Shown here: in pieces, positions 16,946 through 27,082 of the stretch | How the letters are laid out: each line of letters begins with the position of its first letter | Position numbering within the stretch: position 1 is the first letter of the stretch | Source of the DNA: Chengkuizengella axinellae | GTDB lineage: Bacteria > Bacillota > Bacilli > Paenibacillales > KCTC-33759 | Reading direction: 5' to 3' | DNA length: 64,000 bases | Assembly: GCF_030730905.1 (NCBI RefSeq) | Contig: NZ_JAVAMP010000001.1 | Span: 248,001-312,000 of the forward strand | The notes under the pieces: model-generated | Seen by the model: the letters and a program-made list of their open reading frames with translations, nothing else | Told to the model about the DNA's origin: nothing | The model's database searches: none | Made by a program: the position numbers and the translations under genes

Positions 16946-17665
16946 ATGAGAAACTGGAAACGAATGAGTTTCTTTATCGAGATTCTTATTATTTTATTAT
17001 TGTTGATTTTGTTTGTCATCTCGTCTGATAGGCTAAGTAAAATCCTCATCATGATTTCTGTCATTCTCATGTTCAGTCACCTATATGCTATTAAGAAACA
17101 ATCAGCAAATGAAAAAAATCAATCAATAACTTCAACATTAAACTTTATACATCATTATCAGCATGATTTAATGAATGAGCTTCAACTCATTTTTGGATAT
17201 TTAAAGCTGAAAAAGTTTGATAAATTAGTTCATATTGTGGAAAAATTAAAAGAAAACATGACACATGAAAGAGATATTGTAAAGTTGAACTCTCCACAAC
17301 TTGAATATGCATTGCTTCAAATGAAAATGAGCAGCAAAAAGTTTCAACTGCATGTTGAACAAAACTTGTATTCACCTGACTTATACACTAATAAGTTAAA
17401 TGATCATGCAGAATTATTGATCGATTTGATACAAGTGTTTGAAAATAATAGTGAAATTTCTGAAGGTTTTAATCATTCACTTACAATTGATTTTTTTGAA
17501 GAGCAGAAAAAATTACATGTTGCATTTGAATTTGCTGGAAAAGTGAAGTTGTCAAAATTTAAAAATGAGTTGAATCCTATTCTAATAAAATTTAAATCAA
17601 AGAACTTTAAAATGAAACAAGAATTAGAAGAGAAATGGGTTACGATTGAGATTGAATTCGATTAA
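16946..17665 (+). CDS. spo0B: Spo0B-like sporulation phosphotransferase with two membrane helices
   Basis: Probable phosphorelay intermediate passing phosphate from Spo0F to Spo0A at sporulation onset. The H-box is HHYQHDLMNELQLIFGYL, phospho-acceptor candidate H73, followed by a degenerate kinase-like C-terminal fold. It lies directly before obg, as spo0B does in B. subtilis. Unlike the soluble 192-residue B. subtilis protein, this one has two hydrophobic helices at residues 9-27 and 32-50, giving 240 residues from ATG 16946. The longer frame from 16910 has no RBS; even the chosen one is weak. It could also be a Spo0B-domain sensor-like paralogue. Confidence 0.82.
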   Translation: MRNWKRMSFFIEILIILLLLILFVISSDRLSKILIMISVILMFSHLYAIKKQSANEKNQSITSTLNFIHHYQHDLMNELQLIFGYLKLKKFDKLVHIVEKLKENMTHERDIVKLNSPQLEYALLQMKMSSKKFQLHVEQNLYSPDLYTNKLNDHAELLIDLIQVFENNSEISEGFNHSLTIDFFEEQKKLHVAFEFAGKVKLSKFKNELNPILIKFKSKNFKMKQELEEKWVTIEIEFD

Positions 17666-17677
17666 ATACATAATTGA

Positions 17678-18991
<1,314 letters not shown>

Positions 18992-19085
18992 TATTAATAC
19001 ACCCCAAAAAGTGAAGTGAAGCTCTGTGACAAATTCCGATACCTTTTCGGGGGCCCCTTAGCCAATCCAATAATAATTTATCTTA

Positions 19086-19116
19086 CCATCTTAGAAAATA
19101 CTAAGATGGCTTTTTT
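19086..19116 (+). terminator. Terminator after obgE
   Basis: Perfect 9-bp stem CCATCTTAG/CTAAGATGG (19086-19094 with 19101-19109) followed by C and six T. It separates obg from the amino-acid operon. Confidence 0.88.
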
Positions 19117-19145
19117 GTATTAAATAACATTGGGGGATTTCACTA

Positions 19146-19174
19146 TTGAATTTTTGGTAGTATTCCGATATAAT
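19146..19174 (+). promoter_or_regulatory. SigA promoter of the pheB-hom-thrCB-pheA-ilvE operon
   Basis: TTGAAT at 19146, exactly 17 bp, then a perfect TATAAT at 19169. The expected start site is near 19181, giving a leader of about 35 nt before pheB with no room for a T-box or attenuator. Confidence 0.75.
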
Positions 19175-19214
19175 GTCCACTATACAAAAACATAAGTCTT
19201 TGACAGGGGGACGT

Positions 19215-19646
19215 ATGGAGAAATTTTATTTAGTAAAAGAAAATATATTGCCGGAATCATTGCTTAAAACGATACAAACGAAAGAGCTCCTAGCTAGCGG
19301 AGAGGTGAAAACCGTTCATCAGGCAGTTGAAAAAGTAGGTTTAAGTCGTAGTGCATTCTATAAATATAAAGACGGTATTTTTCCTATAAATAAATTACAA
19401 ACTGAAAGTATCGTGACTATATCAATGGATTTACAACACCGTTCTGGTGTTCTTTCCAAAGTGATTGCTATGGTGGCTGAGTATAAAGGAAATGTGCTTA
19501 CAATAAACCAAACCATACCGCTGCAAGGAATGGCGAACGTAGTTATGTCGGTAGACACCTCATCTGTTGGAGAACATTTTACAGAATTATTAACATCATT
19601 AGAGTTTGAAGGCGTTAAACGTGTGCAAGTGATTGGGCAAGGATGA
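19215..19646 (+). CDS. pheB: ACT-domain protein PheB (UPF0735)
   Basis: Small regulator-like protein of the UPF0735 family, 143 residues: an N-terminal helix-turn-helix-like part (VHQAVEKVGLSRSAFYKYKDG, split here as VGLSRSAFYKYKDG) and a C-terminal ACT domain (about 70-143, HRSGVLSKVIAMVAEYKGN) that would bind an amino acid. Historically named pheB from its place beside pheA, but no chorismate mutase activity is evident. Start at ATG 19215 behind AGGGGGA; the frame from 19173 overlaps the promoter. First gene of the operon. Confidence 0.88.
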   Translation: MEKFYLVKENILPESLLKTIQTKELLASGEVKTVHQAVEKVGLSRSAFYKYKDGIFPINKLQTESIVTISMDLQHRSGVLSKVIAMVAEYKGNVLTINQTIPLQGMANVVMSVDTSSVGEHFTELLTSLEFEGVKRVQVIGQG

Positions 19647-19667
19647 TATCATAATGGGAGGAAGAAA

Positions 19668-20957
19668 ATGAAACCATTTAAAGTAGGCTTATTAGGATTA
19701 GGTACTGTAGGTACAGGTGTAGTACGAATAGTAGAGGGTCATCAAGATGATATGAAAAGACAAATTGGCTCATCTATTGAAATAGAAAAAATATTAGTTC
19801 AGAGTAAAAATAAAGATAGAGATATTCACATTGAACCTCATAAAATAACGGATGATCCTTGGGATGTCATCGAAGATGATAATATCGATATTATTATTGA
19901 AGTTATGGGTGGGGTAGAGTTAACAAAAAAATATATTTTAGCTGCTCTTGAACAAGGGAAACATGTCATTACGGCAAACAAAGATTTGATGGCTCAGCAT
20001 GGTCATGAGATCTTAGTCAAAGCAGAGGAGTATGGCTGTGATGTGTTTTATGAAGCTAGTGTTGCCGGTGGTATTCCAATTCTTAGAACAATAGAAGAAG
20101 GTTTATCCTCTGATAGAATTACTAAAATTATGGGAATTGTAAATGGGACAACGAATTACATTCTAAGTAAAATGAGCTTAGAAGGTGCATCTTATGAAGA
20201 GGTTTTAGAAGAAGCACAGAAATTAGGTTACGCTGAAGCAGATCCGACCTCAGACGTAGGTGGCTTTGATGCAGCTTACAAAATGACGATTCTTGGAACA
20301 CTGGGTTTCCATACTTATGTAAGTGTTGAGGATGTTGAAATCAAAGGTATTTCTGAAGTATCCTCTGATGACATTCAATACAGCTCACATTTAGGATACG
20401 AGATTAAATTATTGGGCATAGCAGAACGTCAGGATGATTACATTTATTTAAGCGTTCAACCCACTTTAGTAAAGAAATCACATCCTCTAGCGAATGTGAA
20501 TGGCGTATTTAATGCTGTTTATGTATATGGGGAAGCAGTTGGTGAAACGATGTTCTATGGACCTGGTGCAGGTGAAATGCCAACAGCGACTTCAGTAGTA
20601 GCTGATTTAATTGCGGTAGCTAAAAATTCAATGCTTAAAGTAAATGGATCAAGAGCAAGAACATCTTCATATAAAGAAAAGAAATTGAAACCGTTGAATC
20701 AAGTAGTGTATAAAAATTTTATTAGACTTTATGTAGCAGATAAAGCGGGGGTTTTAGCACAGATTACACAAGTATTTACTAAATATGAAGTGAGTCTGGA
20801 ATCCGTTGTACAGCAACCAAACCCAGAATTGTCAGCAGCAGAAATTATTATTGTGACACACGATGCGAACAAAGAAAGTATGGGACAAGTGTTAAAAGAT
20901 TTTAAAGAGATGGATGTTATTCACGAAATTAAAAGTGTATACCGTGTTGAAGGATAA
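19668..20957 (+). CDS. hom: Homoserine dehydrogenase
   Basis: NAD(P)H-dependent reduction of aspartate semialdehyde to homoserine, the branch to threonine and methionine. 429 residues: Rossmann [13 protein letters not shown] at the N-terminus, catalytic-domain blocks [11 protein letters not shown] and [14 protein letters not shown], and a C-terminal ACT domain (about 350-429) suited to threonine feedback. GGGAGG precedes the ATG. Followed at once by thrC and thrB. Confidence 0.97.
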   Translation: MKPFKVGLLGLGTVGTGVVRIVEGHQDDMKRQIGSSIEIEKILVQSKNKDRDIHIEPHKITDDPWDVIEDDNIDIIIEVMGGVELTKKYILAALEQGKHVITANKDLMAQHGHEILVKAEEYGCDVFYEASVAGGIPILRTIEEGLSSDRITKIMGIVNGTTNYILSKMSLEGASYEEVLEEAQKLGYAEADPTSDVGGFDAAYKMTILGTLGFHTYVSVEDVEIKGISEVSSDDIQYSSHLGYEIKLLGIAERQDDYIYLSVQPTLVKKSHPLANVNGVFNAVYVYGEAVGETMFYGPGAGEMPTATSVVADLIAVAKNSMLKVNGSRARTSSYKEKKLKPLNQVVYKNFIRLYVADKAGVLAQITQVFTKYEVSLESVVQQPNPELSAAEIIIVTHDANKESMGQVLKDFKEMDVIHEIKSVYRVEG

Positions 20958-20980
20958 AAGAAATGAAGGAGACATCGTTA

Positions 20981-22042
20981 ATGAAATACGAGGGATTGTT
21001 ACAAACACATAAAGAGTTTTTACCAATAACTGAAGATACACCTATGATTACACTACATGAGGGAAATACCCCTTTAATTCGAGCAGATCAGCTGTCAAAA
21101 GAACTAAATTTAAATATATATTTGAAATATGAAGGATTAAATCCAACGGGATCTTTTAAGGATCGTGGCATGGTTATGGCAGTAGCCAAAGCAAAAGAAG
21201 AAGGAAGTCAGACGATCATGTGTGCTTCTACTGGTAACACTTCTGCAGCGGCTGCAGCATATGCAGCCAGAGCTGGTTTAAACTGTATTGTCATTATTCC
21301 AAATAATAATATTGCACTAGGTAAACTTGCACAAGCCATTATATATGGTGCAAAAGTGATTGCTATTGAAGGAAACTTTGATAGAGCATTAGAAATAGTA
21401 AGAGAAATTACAGCAAAGCATCCAATTACGCTAGTAAATTCAGTAAACCCTTATCGTATTGAGGGGCAGAAGACAGCAGCGTTTGAAGTATGCGAACAGC
21501 TGGAAAAAGCACCTGATGTTTTAGCTATTCCTGTTGGGAATGCTGGTAATATAACTGCGTATTGGAAAGGGTTTAAAGAATATTATGACAAAGGAAAATC
21601 GAATTCCTTACCTAAAATGGTAGGATTTGAAGCTGAAGGTTCTATGGCTATTGTAAAGGGTGAACCGATTAAAGATCCAGAAACAATAGCAACAGCTATA
21701 AGAATTGGAAATCCAGCAAGCTGGGATGGAGCTGTGAATGCAGCGAAGGAATCTGAAGGACAGATTAATTTTGTTACTGATGATGAAATACTAAACGCAT
21801 ACAAACAATTAGCCAATAAAGAAGGTGTATTTTGTGAGCCCGCCTCTGCTGCTTCTGTCGCTGGTGTAATGAAACTACACAAACAAGGGTATTTTTCGAA
21901 TGATGAAACGGTTGTATGTGTGCTTACAGGTAATGGTTTGAAGGATCCAAATAATGCCATTGATAGTGTGAAAGCAGATCCACTTGTAGTTAATGATTCT
22001 GAGGAAGCGGTTATGGAAGCTATCTCAAAACTAACAAATTAA
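20981..22042 (+). CDS. thrC: Threonine synthase
   Basis: PLP enzyme converting O-phosphohomoserine to threonine. 353 residues, with PLP lysine K60 in [10 protein letters not shown], the phosphate-binding region PVGNAGNI and C-terminal [12 protein letters not shown] 20981 is chosen because AAGGAG (20966-20971) lies 9 bases upstream; the upstream in-frame ATG at 20963 overlaps this RBS. Confidence 0.96.
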   Translation: MKYEGLLQTHKEFLPITEDTPMITLHEGNTPLIRADQLSKELNLNIYLKYEGLNPTGSFKDRGMVMAVAKAKEEGSQTIMCASTGNTSAAAAAYAARAGLNCIVIIPNNNIALGKLAQAIIYGAKVIAIEGNFDRALEIVREITAKHPITLVNSVNPYRIEGQKTAAFEVCEQLEKAPDVLAIPVGNAGNITAYWKGFKEYYDKGKSNSLPKMVGFEAEGSMAIVKGEPIKDPETIATAIRIGNPASWDGAVNAAKESEGQINFVTDDEILNAYKQLANKEGVFCEPASAASVAGVMKLHKQGYFSNDETVVCVLTGNGLKDPNNAIDSVKADPLVVNDSEEAVMEAISKLTN

Positions 22043-22058
22043 AAAAGGTTGAGTAAGA

Positions 22059-23033
22059 ATGAATTCAAAAACAATACGAGTCAAAATCCCTGCTAGTACT
22101 GCAAACTTAGGTCCAGGTTTTGATACCATTGGTATGGCCTTGGACCTGTATACTTGGATAGAAATGAGTTTTTCAGATGAAACAAAAATGAAGTTGTTTG
22201 GCGATAATTTAAAAGGTATACCTACAGATAAAAGTAATTTAATCTATAAAGTCGCCCAAAAAGTGTTTCATAAAGCAGGGGTAGAACAACCAAATATAGA
22301 AATAAGAATGTATAGTGATATTCCACTAACCCGTGGTTTAGGAAGCAGTGCATCTGCTATCGTTGGTGCACTTGTGGCAGCAAACGCTTTGATAGAATAT
22401 CCGTTCTCGGATAACGAATTATTTCAGATGGCGACAAGCATAGAAAATCACCCTGATAATGCTGGTGCCTCATTATTTGGGGGTATTATTGTTGCGAATT
22501 GGGACGGAGAAAGGGCTGAATACATTCGTGTAGAGCCCAATTCTCATTTAGAAGTATTAGCCGTCATACCAGATTTTGAATTGGCGACAGAAAAATCGCG
22601 CAATGTACTACCAGATCAAGTTTTATTTAAAGATGCTGTTTTTAATGTTAGTCATTCCTCATTACTTGTTGCTGCATTATGTACAGGTAATTTAGAGCTT
22701 ATTAAGCATGCTATGAAAGATGGGCTGCATCAACCTCATCGTGCTTCTCTTATACCTGGTATGAATACGATATTAGCACAAGCTGTTCAGCATGGTGCGC
22801 TTGGTGCTGCTTTAAGTGGCGCAGGACCAACACTTCTAGCTTTGGTTCATAAAAATAGCAATGAGAAAAAAGGTTTAGAGCAGTTTGTAATGAATCAATT
22901 TAAAATTGAGAATATTAAAGTGAAAACCCTTTGGTTAAAACCTTGTTTAAAAGGCGCACAAGTTGTATCAGATGAGCTTTCTCACCCTTTTCATCATCAA
23001 GGGACATCTTTTAAAGGAGAACTTAAGTCGTGA
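22059..23033 (+). CDS. thrB: Homoserine kinase
   Basis: GHMP-family kinase phosphorylating homoserine. 324 residues; N-terminal PASTANLGPGFD, ATP loop RGLGSSASA at residues 92-100, and the C-terminal GAALSGAGPT motif. Completes hom-thrC-thrB. Its stop overlaps the pheA start by 4 bp (GTGA). Confidence 0.96.
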   Translation: MNSKTIRVKIPASTANLGPGFDTIGMALDLYTWIEMSFSDETKMKLFGDNLKGIPTDKSNLIYKVAQKVFHKAGVEQPNIEIRMYSDIPLTRGLGSSASAIVGALVAANALIEYPFSDNELFQMATSIENHPDNAGASLFGGIIVANWDGERAEYIRVEPNSHLEVLAVIPDFELATEKSRNVLPDQVLFKDAVFNVSHSSLLVAALCTGNLELIKHAMKDGLHQPHRASLIPGMNTILAQAVQHGALGAALSGAGPTLLALVHKNSNEKKGLEQFVMNQFKIENIKVKTLWLKPCLKGAQVVSDELSHPFHHQGTSFKGELKS

Positions 23034-23887
23034 AGCGTATAGCATTTTTAGGTCCAGAAGGTACTGTGAGTGAAGAGAGTTCTCGTTATTTTTTTTCAGA
23101 TATAACTGTTGAACTAGTACCATATAAATTAATATCAGATGTTTTTCTAGCTACTGAGTCAGGCGAAACAGATTACAGTGTAATTCCTATTGAAAACACA
23201 ATAGAAGGGTCTGTAAGCCTACATATGGATTGGATTGTTCATGAAGTTGATCTTCCAATTCAAGCGGAATGGACTTATCCTTCAAGACAAAATCTAATTG
23301 GTGATGTAAAAGAAATTGGTTCAGATTTATCAAAAATCAAGAAGGTTTTCTCTCATCCTGTAGCGATCGCACAATGTAAACAATTTCTTAGAAAAAATCT
23401 CCCTGATGTTGATTTTGAATATATGAGTACTGCAGAAGGAGTTAGAATTGTTAAAAATAATCCTAATCAGGGATTCGCAGCTATAGGCACTGAGTTAGCA
23501 TGTAAAAAGTATGGTTTGAATGTATTGTCAAAACATATTCATGAACATGACAATAACTTTACTCGTTTCATGTTAGTGGGTAAAAAACCTTTAATTGAAA
23601 TTAAAAACACAAAACTGATCAAAACGAGCATCTTGGTTACATTGCCAGAAGATTATCCTGGGGCATTGCACCAAGTTTTATCAGCATTTTCATGGAGAAG
23701 AATAAATTTATCAAGAATCGAATCCAGACCAACGAAGAAAAAACTAGGAAGCTATTATTTTTACATTGAAATTGAAGAGAGTATGGAAACCGTCTTATTG
23801 CCTGCAGCCATTCAAGAAATAGAAGCGATTGGGTGCAAGGTAAGAACTTTAGGATGTTTCCCTAGCTTTTCATATGTGAATGATTAA
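23030..23887 (+). CDS. pheA: Prephenate dehydratase
   Basis: Converts prephenate to phenylpyruvate in phenylalanine synthesis. 285 residues, monofunctional: PDT domain (1-180) with FLGPEGT, PIENTIEGSV and the catalytic TRF (T178), then an ACT domain with the phenylalanine-binding ESRP motif (near residue 224). GTG start at 23030 overlaps thrB, so translation is probably coupled. No chorismate mutase domain. Confidence 0.96.
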   Translation: MKRIAFLGPEGTVSEESSRYFFSDITVELVPYKLISDVFLATESGETDYSVIPIENTIEGSVSLHMDWIVHEVDLPIQAEWTYPSRQNLIGDVKEIGSDLSKIKKVFSHPVAIAQCKQFLRKNLPDVDFEYMSTAEGVRIVKNNPNQGFAAIGTELACKKYGLNVLSKHIHEHDNNFTRFMLVGKKPLIEIKNTKLIKTSILVTLPEDYPGALHQVLSAFSWRRINLSRIESRPTKKKLGSYYFYIEIEESMETVLLPAAIQEIEAIGCKVRTLGCFPSFSYVND

Positions 23888-23904
23888 TTGGAGGTGTACG
23901 ATTG

Positions 23905-24783
23905 ATGGCACAGTGGATTTACTTAAATGGGGAGTTTGTAAACAAAGAGGACGCAAAAATATCTGTGTATGATCATGGTTTTTTATATGGGGATGGCATA
24001 TTTGAAGGGATTCGAGTATATGAAGGGAATATTTTTAAGTGTAAAGAACATTTGGATCGTTTGTATGATGGTGCTAAATCCATTATGTTGGAAATTCCTC
24101 TTTCGTATGACGAAATGCAACAAGCTTTAATTGAAGCTGTGAAAAAAAATGAAATTAAAAATGGATATATTCGATTAGTCATTTCCAGAGGAACTGGAGA
24201 TCTTGGTTTAGATCCGCGCAGGTGTCCAGTTGCAAATGTGATTATTATTGTGGAGCAGTTGTCTATATATTCAGAAGAGGATTATCTAAATGGTGTGAAG
24301 ATTGTTTCTGTGTCTACACGTAGGAACATTCCTGATGCATTGAATCCAAAAATAAAATCATTGAATTATTTAAATAATGTATTGGTTAAAATCCAAGCAA
24401 ATTTAGCGGGGGTTGGAGAAGCTTTGATGTTGAATTCAGATGGTTTTGTTTCAGAAGGGTCTGGAGATAATATCTTTATTGTAAAAGATGGTATGATTAC
24501 AACCCCGCCATCATATATCGGAGCACTTGAAGGAATTACGAGGGCTGCAATCATGGATATTTGTAAGCAGGTAGGTTATGTTGTGAAAGAAGAACCATTT
24601 ACCCTTCATGATGTATATGTTGCAGATGAAGTGTTTTTAACAGGTACAGCTGCGGAAGTCATAGCAACGCGTGAAGTTGACGGACGTATAATTGGAGAAG
24701 GAAAAGCAGGTCCGATAACAATGCATTTGTTAAAAGAGTTTAGAAAAATTGTAAATAAAGATGGGGTTCAGGTATACGAATAA
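23905..24783 (+). CDS. ilvE: Branched-chain amino acid aminotransferase
   Basis: Class IV PLP aminotransferase for valine, leucine and isoleucine. 292 residues; YDHGFLYGDGIFEG at 22-35, PLP lysine K151 in KSLNYLNNVL, and SEGSGDNIF. Last gene of the Thr/Phe operon, so threonine (isoleucine precursor) and transamination are joined. GGAGGTG at 23890-23896 fits ATG 23905; TTG 23902 is an alternative. D-amino acid aminotransferase is the nearest alternative family. Confidence 0.9.
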   Translation: MAQWIYLNGEFVNKEDAKISVYDHGFLYGDGIFEGIRVYEGNIFKCKEHLDRLYDGAKSIMLEIPLSYDEMQQALIEAVKKNEIKNGYIRLVISRGTGDLGLDPRRCPVANVIIIVEQLSIYSEEDYLNGVKIVSVSTRRNIPDALNPKIKSLNYLNNVLVKIQANLAGVGEALMLNSDGFVSEGSGDNIFIVKDGMITTPPSYIGALEGITRAAIMDICKQVGYVVKEEPFTLHDVYVADEVFLTGTAAEVIATREVDGRIIGEGKAGPITMHLLKEFRKIVNKDGVQVYE

Positions 24784-24804
24784 AAGTAAAATGTGTAACA
24801 CACT

Positions 24805-24836
24805 AACCATCCAAAGATTTTTTGGATGGTTTTTTG
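24805..24836 (+). terminator. Terminator after ilvE
   Basis: Perfect 11-bp stem AACCATCCAAA (24805-24815) with its complement (24821-24831), then a T run. It ends the amino-acid operon. Confidence 0.92.
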
Positions 24837-24912
24837 TTCTGCAAAATTAAGGTAGGGTTTAACATTCTTTCATTTTTGTAAATTATTTTAGATGTCAAAT
24901 GCCTATTTCTTG

Positions 24913-24920
24913 CATACACT
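24913..24920 (+). promoter_or_regulatory. SigE-like -10 element (CATACACT) for the LysM coat gene
   Basis: CATACACT matches the SigE (mother-cell) -10 consensus CATACANT exactly and lies 34 bp before the GTG start. The -35 is not clean: GTCAAAT at 24894 is a candidate with short spacing. SafA of B. subtilis is SigE-dependent, which agrees. Confidence 0.45.
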
Positions 24921-24954
24921 GTACTAATATACTTGTATGGAGGAGGTACGTTAA

Positions 24955-25857
24955 GTGAAAATCCACATTATCAAAAAGGGAGAATCGTTAGATCAGCTAT
25001 GTAAAAAATATGAAGTGGATATAGATAAAATTCTTCAAATGAATACATCCATTACTAGAGGTGAAGAGCTTACTCCAGGTAAAAAGTTGAAAATTCCTTC
25101 AAAAGCAAAACATATTAGGTTTGAACGCCGTGAACAATCCAATCGTAAAGCACAACAAATGAAAATAGAAACAAAACCTAAATCAAAAGAAGAAGCTGTT
25201 CAAACGGGGAAACATAAAGATTTATTTGATGAGTTTAATGTTCCAGCTGCAGAAGTAGGTAACTTTTATGATGTTCCACAAGTACCTGAATTAAATGCAA
25301 TAGAAACAAAACCGTTTAAAACACATGGAGGATTTCAACATGAACAAAACAGTAATTTGTTTCATCCTCAAACACCTTACGATGTAGTGCAGCCAGATGT
25401 TCACTTCCATCAATTTCAAGGTCCTGTTCCTAATCAAGAACCCTTGCATCCTTGGAATCAATATGTCCAGCCTGCAACTGTAGAACCTAATACGATGATC
25501 AATCCGTATATGTCTTTTGTGAATACTCATCATTATATGCCATCATATGAAAATGCAATGCACCCTAATCAGTTCCAAGTTGGTCAACCAGCTTATAAAC
25601 CAGCTACTAGAGCAGCTGCTAAACCTAAACAAGAACAAGCTAAAAAGGAAACTTTAAAAAAAGAGACAATTAATGAAAATCTTAATGAGAGCAAAGCAAA
25701 TGCGGATAGCAGTGCATTCATTGAAGAAATAGAGCCTATTGCTCCTATTCCTCCAAAACAAAAAACGCAAGCAAAAGTAAAACGCACAAATAAGCGAAAA
25801 TCTGCAAAAAATAAAAAAATGAACAAGAAAAACAATAAACCTTGGATTAACTTATAG
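24955..25857 (+). CDS. safA: LysM-domain spore coat morphogenetic protein, SafA-like
   Basis: Probable coat-assembly protein placed by peptidoglycan binding at the forespore surface. 300 residues: one LysM at about 2-47 (IIKKGESLDQLCKKY, PGKKLKIPSK), then low-complexity Pro/Gln/Asn/His/Tyr-rich sequence (about 100-215), and a very basic Lys/Asn-rich C-terminus. No membrane segment or catalytic motif. GTG start behind AGGAGGT. Place before bofC and ruvC and the SigE-like -10 match safA of Bacillus. Only the LysM is a firm homology; the name is by architecture and context. Confidence 0.72.
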   Translation: MKIHIIKKGESLDQLCKKYEVDIDKILQMNTSITRGEELTPGKKLKIPSKAKHIRFERREQSNRKAQQMKIETKPKSKEEAVQTGKHKDLFDEFNVPAAEVGNFYDVPQVPELNAIETKPFKTHGGFQHEQNSNLFHPQTPYDVVQPDVHFHQFQGPVPNQEPLHPWNQYVQPATVEPNTMINPYMSFVNTHHYMPSYENAMHPNQFQVGQPAYKPATRAAAKPKQEQAKKETLKKETINENLNESKANADSSAFIEEIEPIAPIPPKQKTQAKVKRTNKRKSAKNKKMNKKNNKPWINL

Positions 25858-25872
25858 TACTGGAAGTATAAA

Positions 25873-25934
25873 CCCTTCTTTATTTGGTTAAAATAGGAAA
25901 AAAACCAATCTATCTCTAATGATATAAAGAAGGG
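25873..25934 (+). promoter_or_regulatory. Nested hairpin covering the bofC ribosome-binding site
   Basis: CCCTTCTTTAT (25873-25883) pairs perfectly with ATAAAGAAGGG (25924-25934), and inside it TTGGTT (25884-25889) pairs with AACCAA (25903-25908). The right outer arm contains the bofC Shine-Dalgarno region (AAGAAGGGG, start codon GTG 25942), so the fold would hide it. There is no T run, so it is not a simple terminator. Confidence 0.6.
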
Positions 25935-25941
25935 GATCAAT

Positions 25942-26601
25942 GTGAGTTTTACTAAATTTCTTAAACAATTGAAAAAACAGCTTCGCATGAAAAGAAAATG
26001 GTTGACTTTAGCGATATTTATCATTTTGATAGGTGCAGCTTCAGCGGCAGTATTGTTTAATGAGAACAAAATTTCCAATATGACTTCCACATTTTTAGAT
26101 AGTGAATTAGATGAATTAACTGAACAGGTTTCAGACCATGTACAGAACGTCAATGCTTTAGAACATTTGTTAACTGATACTCAAAAAAGAGAGGTTATTA
26201 TTAAAAGAGTATATGTGTGTGGAGAAGAAGTGGAATCACTCGGAAGTTTGAACAGTCATGAAATTTTAGAAATGTATCAAAATAATCCTCAATATAAAAC
26301 CTTTGAGTTTACAGAAGAAGGGAGTTTAGTGTTTACTGAACCTATTGAAGATCTTTCACCTAAATGTAAAGAAAGTGCGTATTTTGGAATCAGTGAGGAC
26401 GGAAAATTAACTTTATTTGATGGTTTACCTGTCCACGACAATGTCCTTCGTACTTTTTTTCAGTTAAATATTGAACATTTGGAAAGCAGTCTTCCTGCGG
26501 GAACTGTACAGCAGTTAGTGGAAGGGATACGAATTAGAGACTTTGAAGAATTTAACAGTATTTTATCTACGTTTAGTGAATACATCGGAAGAGAAAATTA
26601 A
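25942..26601 (+). CDS. bofC: Intercompartmental signalling factor BofC
   Basis: Forespore-made secreted factor that restrains SpoIVB and so times pro-SigK processing. 219 residues: basic N-terminus, membrane/signal helix about 20-40, then the BofC domain, whose conserved C-terminal part is clear (LSPKCKESAYFGISEDGKL, NVLRTFFQLNIEHLE). GTG start at 25942, with its RBS in a hairpin. Together with spoIVFA/FB at 12.6 kb, the window carries three members of the SigK checkpoint. Confidence 0.88.
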   Translation: MSFTKFLKQLKKQLRMKRKWLTLAIFIILIGAASAAVLFNENKISNMTSTFLDSELDELTEQVSDHVQNVNALEHLLTDTQKREVIIKRVYVCGEEVESLGSLNSHEILEMYQNNPQYKTFEFTEEGSLVFTEPIEDLSPKCKESAYFGISEDGKLTLFDGLPVHDNVLRTFFQLNIEHLESSLPAGTVQQLVEGIRIRDFEEFNSILSTFSEYIGREN

Positions 26602-26635
26602 TTGAAACTTAAAATACAAAAATGCGTAATGAAAA

Positions 26636-26673
26636 GAGATAGACGTATTTATTTAGGTCTCTCTCTTTTTTTT
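26636..26673 (+). terminator. Terminator after bofC
   Basis: Stem GAGATAGAC (26636-26644) with GTCTCTCTC (26657-26665), 8 of 9 pairs, then a run of eight T. Convergent with the small gene on the other strand. Confidence 0.8.
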
Positions 26674-26682
26674 ATTCGCTTC

Positions 26683-26925
26683 TCATTCATATTTAAAAAA
26701 TCGGATATATTCACGAGGTTCAAAAGGAACTTCAAAATAGTCGTTAATTAAGTCAAATTGATTTACCTTAGTGTCTTCCTCGTTGAGGTTAATGAATTGA
26801 TTTTCTTTATTGAAAAATCGATTATATTTATTAACTGTAATAATATCATGTACAATCCATGCTATTGTAAAAATGATTAGAAATATCACTACACTTAATA
26901 CTAGTTTAATACTGTTGGATTTCAT
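26683..26925 (-). CDS. Small single-pass membrane protein, unknown
   Basis: An 80-residue protein with one N-terminal transmembrane helix (about 7-28, LVLSVVIFLIIFTIAWIV) and a short acidic tail. No known motif recognised. ATG 26925 is chosen because AAAGGTG lies 9 bases upstream; an earlier in-frame ATG at 26949 overlaps this RBS. It stands alone on the minus strand between bofC and the Mrp operon. Confidence 0.55.
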   Translation of the reverse strand: MKSNSIKLVLSVVIFLIIFTIAWIVHDIITVNKYNRFFNKENQFINLNEEDTKVNQFDLINDYFEVPFEPREYIRFFKYE

Positions 26926-27082
26926 ATTTATACACCTTTTCATTCGCAACTATTTTGTAAATAAGACAGTTTTATTATTTAGCTTGGTGTATACATAAAA
27001 AATTTATACATCATTAGTGGAGATGCGAAAAGAAAAGTTTTAGTATATAATTCATATGAAGACATTTTAGGGGGGAACATCT

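Noticed and set aside
18992-19085. Possible hairpin CCCCAAAAAG/CTTTTCGGGG after obgE
   Set aside because: Pairing is interrupted and followed by no T run; the perfect terminator at 19086 explains termination.
25593-26153. 186-codon open frame antisense to the LysM gene and bofC
   Set aside because: Crosses two forward genes and their intergenic hairpin; composition is the mirror of a Lys-rich coding region, with no RBS.
27024-27051. Promoter for mrpA using TATAAT at 27046
   Set aside because: The -10 is perfect, but the base string at -35 (TGCGAA at 16 bp) does not resemble the consensus; not listed as a feature.
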